Source: an uncultured Roseiflexaceae bacterium
GTDB taxonomy: Bacteria > Chloroflexota > Chloroflexia > Chloroflexales > Roseiflexaceae
Assembly (NCBI GenBank): GCA_937974195.1
Contig: CALJIC010000288.1
Span: 4,748-68,747 of the forward strand
Direction: 5' to 3'
Length of the DNA stretch: 64,000 nucleotides
Below the pieces are notes generated by a model. That model had not been told where the DNA came from, searched no databases, and saw nothing but the letters and a program-made list of their open reading frames with translations. The position numbers were made by a program, and so were the translations under genes. Every line of letters starts with the position of its first letter. Position 1 is the first letter of the stretch. This document shows, in pieces, positions 54,652 to 63,046 of the stretch.

Positions 54652-55182
54652 TCAGGCGCCGATCTCGTAGCGGACATAGCGGCGAACGACGACGTTCTCG
54701 CGCAGCTTGGCGACCGCCCCCTTGATCCGATCCTCGATCGTCTGCGACGGGTCACGCACGAAGGGCTGCTTGAGGAGCACGTTCTCCTCGTAGAACTTCT
54801 CCGGCTTCAGGCCGCTCTGCTCGATCTCCTCGGCCGGGACATCCTCGACGTTCAGGTAGCGCGGGTTCATCGCGGCGACCTGCAGCGCGATCTCCTTCGA
54901 CAGCGCGATGAAATCGTCGGTGCGGGCGACGAAGTCGGTCTCGCAGTTCAGCTCGACCATGGCGGCCATGCGCGAGCCGGGGTGGATGTAGACCTCGATG
55001 CGCCCCTCGCGCGCCTCGCGGCCCTGCACCTTATCGCTCACCCGCAGGCCGCGCTCGCGCAGCAGCTCCATGGCCTTCTCCATGTCGCCGCCGGTCTGGG
55101 TCAGAATATCCTTGCACTCCTTGATGCCGGCGCCGGTGCGATCGCGCAGCTCCTTGACCATCTGGGCGGTAATCTCTGCCAC
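54652..55182 (-). CDS. tsf: Elongation factor Ts, short form
   Basis: A 176-residue nucleotide-exchange factor for EF-Tu. The UBA-like N-terminus 'LRDRTGAGIKECKDIL' and the TDFV motif 'ELNCETDFVARTDDF' are intact. It is shorter than the E. coli protein (about 283), like the Thermus form, with only one core subdomain. The GTG start has GAGGAG 6 bases upstream. Confidence 0.95.
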   Translation of the reverse strand: MAEITAQMVKELRDRTGAGIKECKDILTQTGGDMEKAMELLRERGLRVSDKVQGREAREGRIEVYIHPGSRMAAMVELNCETDFVARTDDFIALSKEIALQVAAMNPRYLNVEDVPAEEIEQSGLKPEKFYEENVLLKQPFVRDPSQTIEDRIKGAVAKLRENVVVRRYVRYEIGA

Positions 55183-55237
55183 AGCTCACTCCTCAGTAAC
55201 ATAACTTACGCGGGGCTCACCCCGCACCTCTCGGAAG

Positions 55238-55264
55238 GATGTGGGAGGCGGCGCCTCCCACATC
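55238..55264 (-). other. Perfect 12-bp hairpin upstream of tsf
   Basis: GATGTGGGAGGC-GGC-GCCTCCCACATC: a perfect palindromic hairpin in the tsf leader, with a smaller CGGGG/CCCCG hairpin (55211-55223) beside it. Its GGAGGC stem matches hairpins in other gaps. Confidence 0.6.
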
Positions 55265-55353
55265 CCCTCTCCGCCGCTCTGTGACGCTCCACACGTTCCG
55301 TACGGGGCGGGCGGCTCGACTGCGTGCGTCGTATCAGCAATAAAGAACAGCAC

Positions 55354-55401
55354 GCATAAAAAGGGAAGAGCGAAGGCTGCGCTTGGCGCGAGCCTTCAGT
55401 C
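55354..55401 (-). terminator. Intrinsic terminator/attenuator between rpsB and tsf
   Basis: On the minus strand a two-part stem (GGAAGA/TCTTCC outside, AAGGCT/AGCCTT inside) is followed directly by C-TTTTT. It lies about 40 bases after the rpsB stop, so most rpsB transcripts should end here and tsf would depend on read-through or its own promoter. Confidence 0.75.
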
Positions 55402-55440
55402 TTCCAGAACGCTCGTCCGCGCCCGCTCAGGACGGCGCGG

Positions 55441-56265
55441 CTACTCGACCGGCTCGGCCTCTGCCTCGGCCTCTGCCTCAGGCTCGGCCTCTTCCTGCTC
55501 CGGCTCCGGCTGGTCGTAGCGGCCGCCGCGCATCAGGTCGGCCTGCGACGACTCGCGCCGGTTCTGGCCCTCGATCGCCGCGTCCGCGATCTTGTTGGCG
55601 ATCAGCCGGATGCTGCGGATCGCATCGTCGTTGCACGGGATGACGTAGTCGATCGGGTCCGGGTCGCAGTTGGTGTCGACCATCGCCACGATCGGGATGC
55701 CGACCTTCTGCGCCTCCTTGACCGCCAGATCCTCCTTGTGCGGGTCGACGATGAAGAGCGCGCCCGGCAGGCGGTCCATCGTCTTGATGCCGCCGAACAC
55801 CTTGTTAAGCTTCTCGATCTCCTGCTCGCGCTTGAGGCCCTCGGCCTTGGTGAGCTTGGCGAACTCGCCCTGGTCGCGCTGCGCCTCGAGCTCGTTCAGG
55901 TAGCGCAGGCGCTTGCGCATCGTGCTGAAGTTGGTCAGCGTGCCGCCGAGCCAGCGCTGGGTGATGGCGAGCTGCCCCGAGCGCGCCGCCTCCTCAGCGA
56001 TCGTCTCCTGGGCCTGCTTCTTGGTGCCGACGAACAGGATCTTGCCGCCGCCGGCGACCACCTCCACCACGAAGCGGTAGGCCTCCTGCAGGCCGACGAT
56101 CGTCTTCTGCAGATCGATGATGTGGATGCCGTTGCGCGCCGTGAAGATGTACGGGCGCATCTTCGGGTTCCAGCGCTTGGTCTGGTGGCCGAAGTGCGCG
56201 CCGGACTCGAGCAGCGCCTTCATCGAGACGAGCCGCTGGCTCGTGCTTCCCTGGGTCTCGGACAT
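55441..56265 (-). CDS. rpsB: 30S ribosomal protein S2
   Basis: A 274-residue S2 protein. 'MKALLESGAHFGHQTKRWNP' and 'DPHKEDLAVKEAQKVGIP' are diagnostic. The C-terminal 25 residues are an acidic tail of Glu/Ala repeats not found in short S2 proteins. The ATG at 56265 begins the conserved region; AAGGAG is 12 bases upstream. Confidence 0.96.
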   Translation of the reverse strand: MSETQGSTSQRLVSMKALLESGAHFGHQTKRWNPKMRPYIFTARNGIHIIDLQKTIVGLQEAYRFVVEVVAGGGKILFVGTKKQAQETIAEEAARSGQLAITQRWLGGTLTNFSTMRKRLRYLNELEAQRDQGEFAKLTKAEGLKREQEIEKLNKVFGGIKTMDRLPGALFIVDPHKEDLAVKEAQKVGIPIVAMVDTNCDPDPIDYVIPCNDDAIRSIRLIANKIADAAIEGQNRRESSQADLMRGGRYDQPEPEQEEAEPEAEAEAEAEPVE

Positions 56266-56401
56266 GTGAGGGTTTTGCTCCTTGTGCTCAGACTGAACTG
56301 CCGCCACCCTCCTCAGCTCGCGCCGGAACCGGCCTGCGGCCGGCAGGAGCGACGCGATCGGAGGGTGTGTGTATTTGGCGCACGGTGACGCGCCGTCTGG
56401 T

Positions 56402-56430
56402 AGTATAGCATACAAGCTAGGGCCGGGCAA
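56402..56430 (-). promoter_or_regulatory. Promoter of rpsB
   Basis: On the minus strand TTGCCC (56430-56425), 17-base spacer, TATACT (56407-56402). It leaves a leader of about 130 bases, room for S2 autoregulation. It shares a 407-base divergent gap with the kinase gene at 56673, which has its own TATAAT at 56511-56516; the remainder of the gap is GC-rich and without a gene. Confidence 0.7.
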
Positions 56431-56672
56431 ATGGCGTCGTTATGCGCTGCAGCGCGCCAAGCCGCCGCCCGCCACACCGAGCCGGCCGCTGGCGCGGGGC
56501 AGAACCTGGGTATAATGTAGGCGGCTTACGCGGCCGCGCCGCCCCGCCGACGGAGTGGAGGGCGAGGCCGCTGTGTACGTCGTGTGATGGAAGGGCCTGC
56601 GGCGCGCCACCCGCAGGGGGTGGTGCGGATGGCACGGGCGGGTGTGAGGAGAGGAACGAAAGGCACGCAACC

Positions 56673-57356
56673 ATGGCCGACTCCGGGACGACGCGCGCGC
56701 TCAACGTAGTGCTGATCGGGCCGCCGGGCGCGGGCAAAAGCACGATCGCCGAGGAGCTCATCCACCAGCGCCCGTCGTTCGTGCTGATCTCGACCGGCCA
56801 GCTGCTGCGCGCCGAGATCAAGGCCCGCACGCGCCTGGGGCGCGCGGTGGCCCCGCTGCTCGACCAGGGCGACCTCGCGCCGGACTCGGTCATGGACCGG
56901 GTGCTGCGCGCCAGCCTCGAGACGCTCGACACGCACCAGGGCATCCTGCTCGACGGCTACCCGCGCACCATGCGCCAGGCGCTGGGGCTCTCGATGACGC
57001 TGGCCGACTTCGGGCGCACGCTGGACGCGGTGGTTGCGCTGGAGGTGAGCGACGACGAGGTGGTGCGCCGGCTGAGCGGCCGCCGGATCTGCGAGGGCGC
57101 CGGCGAGCCCTTCCCGGTGCACGTGGACGACCTGGCGAGCATGCTGCGCTGCCGCGAGCGCGGCGGCCACCCGGTGCAGCGCGACGACGACCGGCCGGAG
57201 GTGGTGCGCCAGCGCCTGGCGGTCTACCACCACCAGACCAAGCCGGTGCTGGCCTTCTACGAGCGCGAGGGGCTGCTGCACCGCATCGACGCCAGCGGCA
57301 CGCCCGCCGAGGTCGCTCGCAACGCCCTCAAGATCCTGTTGGAGGTCGCGGGCTGA
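56673..57356 (+). CDS. Adenylate kinase-like protein with altered lid
   Basis: A 227-residue nucleoside monophosphate kinase. The P-loop is 'GPPGAGKST', the NMP site 'STGQLLRAE' and 'LDGYPRTMRQA', and the lid hinge 'RRLSGRRIC' to 'VQRDDDRPEVVRQRL'. Of the four Cys that hold zinc in many Adk lids only two remain (one in 'GRRIC', one in 'MLRCRERGG'). In this phylum the main adk normally lies in the ribosomal-protein operon, so this may be a second kinase. It precedes glgA by 65 bases. Confidence 0.82.
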   Translation: MADSGTTRALNVVLIGPPGAGKSTIAEELIHQRPSFVLISTGQLLRAEIKARTRLGRAVAPLLDQGDLAPDSVMDRVLRASLETLDTHQGILLDGYPRTMRQALGLSMTLADFGRTLDAVVALEVSDDEVVRRLSGRRICEGAGEPFPVHVDDLASMLRCRERGGHPVQRDDDRPEVVRQRLAVYHHQTKPVLAFYEREGLLHRIDASGTPAEVARNALKILLEVAG

Positions 57357-57421
57357 GGCGCTCGCGCATGTCCGGGCCGCAGGAGTGGCATCTTAGCTAG
57401 CTGTGCAGTAAGGAGCTCACG

Positions 57422-58936
57422 ATGGCGGACGCGCCGCTCAAGATCCTGCTCATGGCCGCCGAGATGGTGCCGTTCGCCAAGACCGGCGGGCTCGCCGATG
57501 TGATGGGCGCGCTGCCGAAGGCGCTGCGCGCGCTCGGGCACGACGTGCGGGTGGCCCTGCCCCGCTACAGCCGCATCGACGGCGAGCGCTTCAGGCTGAC
57601 GCGCGTCGGCGAGCCCTTCCCCGTGCCGATGGACGATGAGACCGTCGAGGCCGCGCTGCTCGAGACGCACGTGAGCGCCCCCGGCGGCGACTTCCCCGTC
57701 TACATGGTGGATAACGCGCACTACTTCGCGCGCGAGGGCATCTACATGTACGACGACGACGCCGACCGCTTCATCTTCTTCTGCCGGGCGGCGCTCGAGG
57801 GGATCCGGCGGCTCGGCTGGGCGCCAGACGTGATCCACTGCCACGACTGGCACACCGCGATCGTACCGAACTGGCTCAAGACCATCTACCGCAGCGACCC
57901 GTTCTTCGCCGACACCGCCTGCGTCTACACCATCCACAACCTGGCCTACCAGGGGATCTTCGGCTACCGGGTGCTCGAGATCGCCGGAGTGGACGAGTAC
58001 GGCTTCATCGCCCACCCGGACCTGCCGCACCTCAACGATGTGGTGGACTTCATGGGGCGCGGGATCTACTACGCGGACATCGTCAACACGGTGAGCGAGA
58101 CCTACGCCGAGGAGATCCTGACGCCGGAGTACGGCGAGGGGCTCGACCCGATCCTGCGCGACCGGCGCGACCGGCTGTACGGCGTGCTCAACGGGATCGA
58201 CACCGAGCTGAACAACCCGGCCACCGACCCGTACATCGCCGCGCACTACGACGCGACCAATCTGGACGGCAAGGCGATCTGCAAGGCGGACCTGCAGCGC
58301 GAGGCCGGCCTGCCGCAGAGCCGGACCACGCCGATCATCAGCGCCATCTCGCGCCTGGCCGACCAGAAGGGCTTCGACCTGATCGACCTGATCATCGAGC
58401 CGCTGCTGCGCAACCACGATGTGCAGATCGTGATCCTCGGCACCGGCGACCAGCGCTACCACGACCGGCTGCGGGAGGTGCAGGCGCGCTTCCCCCAGCA
58501 GCTGGCGGTGTTCCTGACCTTCAACGCCGCCCAGGCGCAGAAGATCTACGCCGGCTCCGACATGTTCCTGATGCCCTCGCGCTCCGAGCCGTGCGGGCTG
58601 GGGCAGATGATCGCGCTGCGCTACGGCACGATCCCGATCGTCCGCACCACCGGCGGCCTGGCCGACACGGTGCGCGACTACGACCCGACCACGGGCGAGG
58701 GCAACGGGTTCACCTTCAGCAGCTACGACTCGATGGCGCTGTACGCGGCGATCATCCGCGCGCTCGAGACCTACCGCCACCGGAACATCTGGCAGCAGCT
58801 GATGCTGCGCGGCATGGCCGCCGATCACTCCTGGGCGGCCTCGGCGCGCAAGTACGTCAACCTCTACCGCCGGGCGCAGCTCGTGCGCGGCGGCGCTTCG
58901 ATCGACAGCCCAGCCTACCCCGGCCACCCGCGCTGA
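57422..58936 (+). CDS. glgA: Glycogen synthase (ADP-glucose type)
   Basis: A 504-residue GT5 enzyme that extends alpha-1,4-glucan. 'AKTGGLADVMGALPKAL' is the ADP-glucose-binding N-terminal motif, 'VIHCHDWHTAIVPNW' and 'YTIHNLAYQG' are typical, and the GT-B C-terminal site is 'PSRSEPCGLGQMIALRYGT'. AAGGAG lies 7 bases before the ATG. It suggests glycogen storage; no other glg gene is in the window. Confidence 0.94.
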   Translation: MADAPLKILLMAAEMVPFAKTGGLADVMGALPKALRALGHDVRVALPRYSRIDGERFRLTRVGEPFPVPMDDETVEAALLETHVSAPGGDFPVYMVDNAHYFAREGIYMYDDDADRFIFFCRAALEGIRRLGWAPDVIHCHDWHTAIVPNWLKTIYRSDPFFADTACVYTIHNLAYQGIFGYRVLEIAGVDEYGFIAHPDLPHLNDVVDFMGRGIYYADIVNTVSETYAEEILTPEYGEGLDPILRDRRDRLYGVLNGIDTELNNPATDPYIAAHYDATNLDGKAICKADLQREAGLPQSRTTPIISAISRLADQKGFDLIDLIIEPLLRNHDVQIVILGTGDQRYHDRLREVQARFPQQLAVFLTFNAAQAQKIYAGSDMFLMPSRSEPCGLGQMIALRYGTIPIVRTTGGLADTVRDYDPTTGEGNGFTFSSYDSMALYAAIIRALETYRHRNIWQQLMLRGMAADHSWAASARKYVNLYRRAQLVRGGASIDSPAYPGHPR

Positions 58937-58937
58937 G

Positions 58938-58957
58938 GCGAAGCCCGCGCCCTTCGC
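58938..58957. terminator. Short bidirectional hairpin between glgA and the GlcE-like gene
   Basis: GCGAAG-N8-CTTCGC fills the 21-base gap between the two convergent stop codons. The stem is only 6 bp without T-runs, so it is a weak candidate. Confidence 0.35.
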
Positions 58958-60181
58958 TCAGATTCCGCCGACGTACCTGCCGGGGTTGAGGATTCCGGCC
59001 GGGTCCCACGCGGCCTTGAGGCGCCGCATGAGCTCGATCGTCTCGGGCGGCGGTCCCCACAGGTCCAGCTGGGCGCGCAGCTCGGGCGGCGCAGCCTCGA
59101 CGACGGCGTACCCCTGCAGGCCGGCCAGCTTCTGGCGCAGCGCGGCGAGGGCGCCGGCCAGCCCTTCGCCATGAGCGGGCCAGCGGGCGTAGGCGAGGCC
59201 CACCCCCGGGTACAGCAGCGTGTGTGAGGCGGGCGGCGCGTGGCGCTCCAGCGCCTCCGCGAGCGTGACGATCGCCGACGCCGGGGCGCCTGCGCGCAGC
59301 ACGACCTCGGGCGGCCGCCCGGCGTCCGGCTGGGGGAACGCAGCGACCTCGCGCCACAGCTCCTCAGACCGCTCCCGGTCCAGCTCCGCCGCCTCCAGCC
59401 CCACCTCCCGCGCGCGCAGGCGCGCCTCGCGAACCTGGCGCTCGACCGCCGGGCCCACGCCGGCGAAGCGGGCCGCCAGCCACCAGCGCTGGCCGGCGCC
59501 GGCCTGCTCACCGGCGAGCGGGAGCGCGTCGCTCACACACAGGCTGACGGGTGAGAGCGGCCGCTGCCACAGGGCGCGCGCCACCTGGAGCGCCTGAGCC
59601 GCCGATTCGGCCGGGCCGGCGAGCGCGGCGGTGTGCTCCGGCAGCGGCGCGACCTTGAACGTCACCTCGGCGATCACGCCCAGCGTGCCGAGCGCGCCGA
59701 TGTGGAGCTTGTGGGCGTCGTAGCCGGCGACGTTCTTCACCACCCGGCCGCCGCTCTTGACCAGCCGCCCGTCGCCGAGCGCGACGCGCATGCCCAGCAC
59801 CCAGTCGCGCGGCACACCGTAGCCGAGGCGCAGCGGCCCGGCGCGCCCGGCGGCGAGCAGCCCGCCGATCGTCTCGCCGGCGCCGCCGGGCGGGTCCCAC
59901 GGAAGCCACTGCCCGTGGCGCCCGAGCGCCTCCTGGAGCGCGCCCAGCGTCACGCCGGTCTCGGCCGTCACGGTGAGGTCGGCCGGGGCGTAGGCGATGA
60001 TGCGGCCGAGCGCGGTGAGCCTGACGGGAATCGCTTCGGCGGGAGGCGGCGCGCCGAGGTGCTGGTGGAGCCCGGCGCCAAGGGGCGTCACCGGCCGCCG
60101 CTCGGCGGCGCAGGCGCGCAGGATCTCGGCAAGCTCCTGTGGGGTGGCTGGCTGAGCAGGGTCCATCGCGTTGTTGTCCAC
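58958..60181 (-). CDS. GlcE-like FAD-binding oxidase subunit
   Basis: A 407-residue protein with the PCMH FAD-binding fold of glycolate oxidase subunit GlcE: 'PLGAGLHQHLG' and 'VKSGGRVVKNVAGYDAHKLHIGALGTLG' (quoted in part: 'VVKNVAGYDAHKLHIG'). The C-terminal 'LKAAWDPAGILNPGRYVGGI' is the family ending. It would oxidise glycolate or another 2-hydroxyacid with the GlcD-like partner encoded 1 kb upstream. GTG at 60181 or ATG at 60166; no clear ribosome site. The Fe-S subunit GlcF is not in the window. Confidence 0.82.
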   Translation of the reverse strand: MDNNAMDPAQPATPQELAEILRACAAERRPVTPLGAGLHQHLGAPPPAEAIPVRLTALGRIIAYAPADLTVTAETGVTLGALQEALGRHGQWLPWDPPGGAGETIGGLLAAGRAGPLRLGYGVPRDWVLGMRVALGDGRLVKSGGRVVKNVAGYDAHKLHIGALGTLGVIAEVTFKVAPLPEHTAALAGPAESAAQALQVARALWQRPLSPVSLCVSDALPLAGEQAGAGQRWWLAARFAGVGPAVERQVREARLRAREVGLEAAELDRERSEELWREVAAFPQPDAGRPPEVVLRAGAPASAIVTLAEALERHAPPASHTLLYPGVGLAYARWPAHGEGLAGALAALRQKLAGLQGYAVVEAAPPELRAQLDLWGPPPETIELMRRLKAAWDPAGILNPGRYVGGI

Positions 60182-60214
60182 AGCCCAACGATGTGGGTTA
60201 CGCGGTCGCCGCCA

Positions 60215-60901
60215 TCAGTACCTGGCGCGCAGGAGCGCGGCCGCGGCCCGCTCCGCATCCGGGAACCCGACGGCCCGATAGTCGCGCGCGACGGCCTCGA
60301 TGTCGAACGGCACGCGGTGGTGCTCGACCTGCCACGCGGCGCCGTCCCAGGTCAGCGTCACATACACCGCCCGCCGGTCGCCGTCGCGCGGCATGCCGAC
60401 GCTGGCGACGTCCACCAGCGTCCACGGGTCGAGGCGGCGGGTGAAGGGCACGTGGTAGTGCCCGAAGGCCACCACATCGGCCGCGACGCCCTCCAGGAGC
60501 GGGCGGACGAGCGGCTCGGCCATGTCCGGCTTGATCGCGTCCTCGAGGTTGCGCGGGTTGGCGTGGACCACCAGCAGCTCGTGGCCGGGGGCGGCCTCGA
60601 TGCGCTGGCTGAAGGGCAGGTCGGCGAGAAAGGCCAGGTCCTCGTTCGAGAGGCGCTCGAGCGCGAAGCGGACCTGCTCGTCGTCCTCGCGGTCCACGAT
60701 GTAGCTGTCGCAGTTGCCCATCACGAACGCCGCGTCGAGGCTGCGCAGCAGCGCGAGCGCCTCGGCGGGCCGCGGCCCGGACAGCGCCAGGTCGCCGGCG
60801 ACGATGAGCGCGTCGGGCGCGGCGCGGCGGCGGATGTCCTGCAGCACCGCCTCGAGGGCGACGACGTTGCCGTGGACGTCGGAGCAGACGACGATTCGCA
60901 T
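60215..60901 (-). CDS. YfcE-type metallophosphoesterase, second copy
   Basis: A 228-residue calcineurin-like phosphoesterase: 'CSDVHGNVVALEAVL', 'VAGDLALSGPRP', 'MGNCDSYI', 'VVHANP', 'FGHYHVPF'. The GNHD motif reads GNCD, so a metal-binding His is Cys, a change seen in part of this family. It lies between the two glycolate-oxidase-like genes. Confidence 0.87.
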   Translation of the reverse strand: MRIVVCSDVHGNVVALEAVLQDIRRRAAPDALIVAGDLALSGPRPAEALALLRSLDAAFVMGNCDSYIVDREDDEQVRFALERLSNEDLAFLADLPFSQRIEAAPGHELLVVHANPRNLEDAIKPDMAEPLVRPLLEGVAADVVAFGHYHVPFTRRLDPWTLVDVASVGMPRDGDRRAVYVTLTWDGAAWQVEHHRVPFDIEAVARDYRAVGFPDAERAAAALLRARY

Positions 60902-60939
60902 GGCGTGTCCTATCTGTGTACCTCAGCCGTGCGCGGCAG

Positions 60940-61095
60940 CGGGTGACGGGGCGACTAGGTGAGGGGGTGACGGGGTGAGGGGGTGACGGGGTGACGGGGT
61001 GACCTTTGGAAGCAGGAAACCCGTGTCACACCCGAAACATCTTGATACTCAGTCACCCTGTCACCGTGTCACCATGTCACCCGGTCACCGTGTCA
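60940..61095. repeat. Inverted-arm GTGAC repeat element, copy C
   Basis: Left arm 60940-61003 (GGTGACGGG units), core 61003-61051 and right arm 61051-61095 (GTCACC(C/G)TGTC units). The core is in the opposite orientation to copies A and B; its minus strand holds GTGTGACACGGGTTTCCT (61031-61014). The right arm ends exactly in the stop codon of the GlcD-like gene. Confidence 0.88.
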
Positions 61096-62547
61096 GATCC
61101 ACGCCCCCTCCGCGAGCGCGCGCATCGCGCCCCTGGCGTGCTTGATGTCCCCGCAGGAGGCGCCGGTGGGCAGCTGCTTGCAGGGGTTCATCACGTCGCG
61201 CGGGTCGAAGGCGGCGCGCAGCTGGAGCATGGCCTCGATATCTTCGGCGGAGTAGATCCAGGCCATGTAGTCGCGCTTCTCCAGGCCGATGCCGTGCTCG
61301 CCGCTGATCGTGCCGCCGGCCTCGACGCAGGCGCGCAGGATCTCCTCGCCGGCGGCGATGGCCCGCTCGCGCACGCCCGGCTCGCGCACATCGAACAGCA
61401 GCAGCGGGTGGAGATTGCCGTCGCCGGCGTGGAAGATGTTGACGATCAGCAGGTCGTAGCGCCGCGCGACCTCCTCGGTGAAGGCCAGCACCTCGGTCAG
61501 GCGCGAGCGCGGCACGACGCCGTCCTGGATGTGGTAGTGCGGCCGGAGGCGCCCGCACGCGGCGAGCGCCCCCTTGCGGCCGGCCCACAGCTTCTGGCGC
61601 TGCTCCTCGTCGCGCGCGGCGCGCAGCTCGCGGGCTCCGTTGGCCCGGCAGACGGCCTCGATGCGCGCCGCCTGCGCCTCGAGCTCCTCGGCCAGCCCGT
61701 CGATCTCGATCAGCAGCACCGCGCGCGCGTCGGTCGGGTAGCCGGCGTGCACCGACTCCTCGACGACGCGCACGCCCTCGCCCTCGAGCATCTCGAGCGC
61801 GGCCGGGATGATCCCGGCGGCGATGATCGCCGAGACGGTGTCCGCGGCGGCCTCCAGGCTATCGTAGATCGCCAGGAAGGTGCGGACCTCCTCCGGGTTG
61901 GGCGTGAGCCTGACGGTCAGCTCGACGGCGACGCCGAGCGTCCCCTCGCCGCCCACGAACGCGCCGAGCAGGTCGTAGCCTGGCGCGTCGGGCGCCGCGG
62001 AGCCGAGCCGCACCAGGCTGCCGTCCGAGAGCACCACGTCAGCGGCGACGACGTGGTTGGTGGTGACGCCGTACTTGAGGCAGTGCGGGCCGCCGGCGTT
62101 CTCCGCGGCGTTCCCGCCCACGGTCGAGGAGCGCTGGCTCGAGGGGTCGGGCGCGAAGTGCAGCCCGAGGTGGGCGGTGCGCTCGCTCAGCTCGACGTTC
62201 ACCACGCCGGGCTGGACGACGGCCAGGCGGCCCTCCGGGTCGACCGACAGCACGCGGTCGAGGCGGGCGGTGGAGATCACCAGCCCGCCCTCGGAGGGCA
62301 CCGAGCCGCCCGAGAGCCCGGTGCCGGCGCCGCGGGCCACGATCGGCCAGCCGGCCTCGGCGGCGACGCGCACGGCCGCGGCGACCTGCTGCGCGTCGCC
62401 CGGGGCGACGACGACCTCGGGAGCGGCCATGTCGAGCGCGCTGCCGTCGTACTCGTAGAGCATCAGCTCCTCGGGGCGCGCCAGGACCGCCTCGGGCGGC
62501 AGCGCGGCGCGCAGACGGGCGAGCAGCTCATCGCGGGAGAGACGCAT
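61093..62547 (-). CDS. GlcD-like FAD-binding oxidase
   Basis: A 484-residue FAD-linked oxidase of the GlcD/lactate-dehydrogenase D type. PCMH motif 'VARGAGTGLSGGSVPSEGG', 'SSQRSSTVGGNAAENAGGPH', and the C-terminal 'NIFHAGDGNLHPLLLFD' and 'SGEHGIGLEKRDYM' hold the active-site His residues. The ATG at 62547 has AAGGAAAGG just upstream. With the GlcE-like protein it probably oxidises glycolate or D-lactate. The stop codon is supplied by repeat copy C. Confidence 0.9.
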   Translation of the reverse strand: MRLSRDELLARLRAALPPEAVLARPEELMLYEYDGSALDMAAPEVVVAPGDAQQVAAAVRVAAEAGWPIVARGAGTGLSGGSVPSEGGLVISTARLDRVLSVDPEGRLAVVQPGVVNVELSERTAHLGLHFAPDPSSQRSSTVGGNAAENAGGPHCLKYGVTTNHVVAADVVLSDGSLVRLGSAAPDAPGYDLLGAFVGGEGTLGVAVELTVRLTPNPEEVRTFLAIYDSLEAAADTVSAIIAAGIIPAALEMLEGEGVRVVEESVHAGYPTDARAVLLIEIDGLAEELEAQAARIEAVCRANGARELRAARDEEQRQKLWAGRKGALAACGRLRPHYHIQDGVVPRSRLTEVLAFTEEVARRYDLLIVNIFHAGDGNLHPLLLFDVREPGVRERAIAAGEEILRACVEAGGTISGEHGIGLEKRDYMAWIYSAEDIEAMLQLRAAFDPRDVMNPCKQLPTGASCGDIKHARGAMRALAEGAWI

Positions 62548-62597
62548 ACCCTTTCCTTGGACAACGTGCAACGTCCAAACCAGATGGACGTTACACG

Positions 62598-62891
62598 TCA
62601 CACCTCATAGTCGACCACCGCGCGGCTCTCCAGGTACGGCGACATCCACTCGTTCACCGCGACGTGCGCCGGGTGCTGGAGGTAGCCCTGCAGCTGGTCG
62701 GCGCGCTCCAGCGTGCTGTCGAGCATGAACGTGTAGACCACCGGGCGGTCGGAGGGCAGGCTGCGGTGGCATTTGATGTAGGTGAGGCCGGGGATCTGGC
62801 CCTGAAGCGCCTCCAGGCGGCGCATGATCTCCTGCACCGTCTCCTCAGACGTCTCGGGGCGCTTCTTGAACAGGACGACATGGCGCAGCAT
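62598..62891 (-). CDS. Dabb (stress-responsive A/B barrel) protein
   Basis: A 97-residue single-domain Dabb protein: 'MLRHVVLFKKRPETSEETV' and 'YLQHPAHVAVNEWM' are the family start and end motifs. Members form dimers with varied roles from aldol chemistry to stress response. GAGGAG lies 9 bases before the ATG. 50 bases upstream of the GlcD-like gene, perhaps in one operon. Confidence 0.88.
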   Translation of the reverse strand: MLRHVVLFKKRPETSEETVQEIMRRLEALQGQIPGLTYIKCHRSLPSDRPVVYTFMLDSTLERADQLQGYLQHPAHVAVNEWMSPYLESRAVVDYEV

Positions 62892-63019
62892 GGCGATGTT
62901 CTCCTCTGCCGGATAGGGAGCCACATTCTACCATAGCAGCAGATCATCGCCCTCGTCGCAGGGCTTTTGATTGTCAGAATGAAGGAGAAATGCTCTGGAA
63001 AGCGGTTGTCTCGCCCTCC

Positions 63020-63038
63020 GCCCGGTAGAGCGCCGGGC
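63020..63038 (-). terminator. Hairpin after the epimerase gene
   Basis: GCCCGG-N7-CCGGGC lies 9 bases past the epimerase stop on the minus strand. Compact but without a T-run. Confidence 0.4.
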
Positions 63039-63046
63039 TCCCTCCC

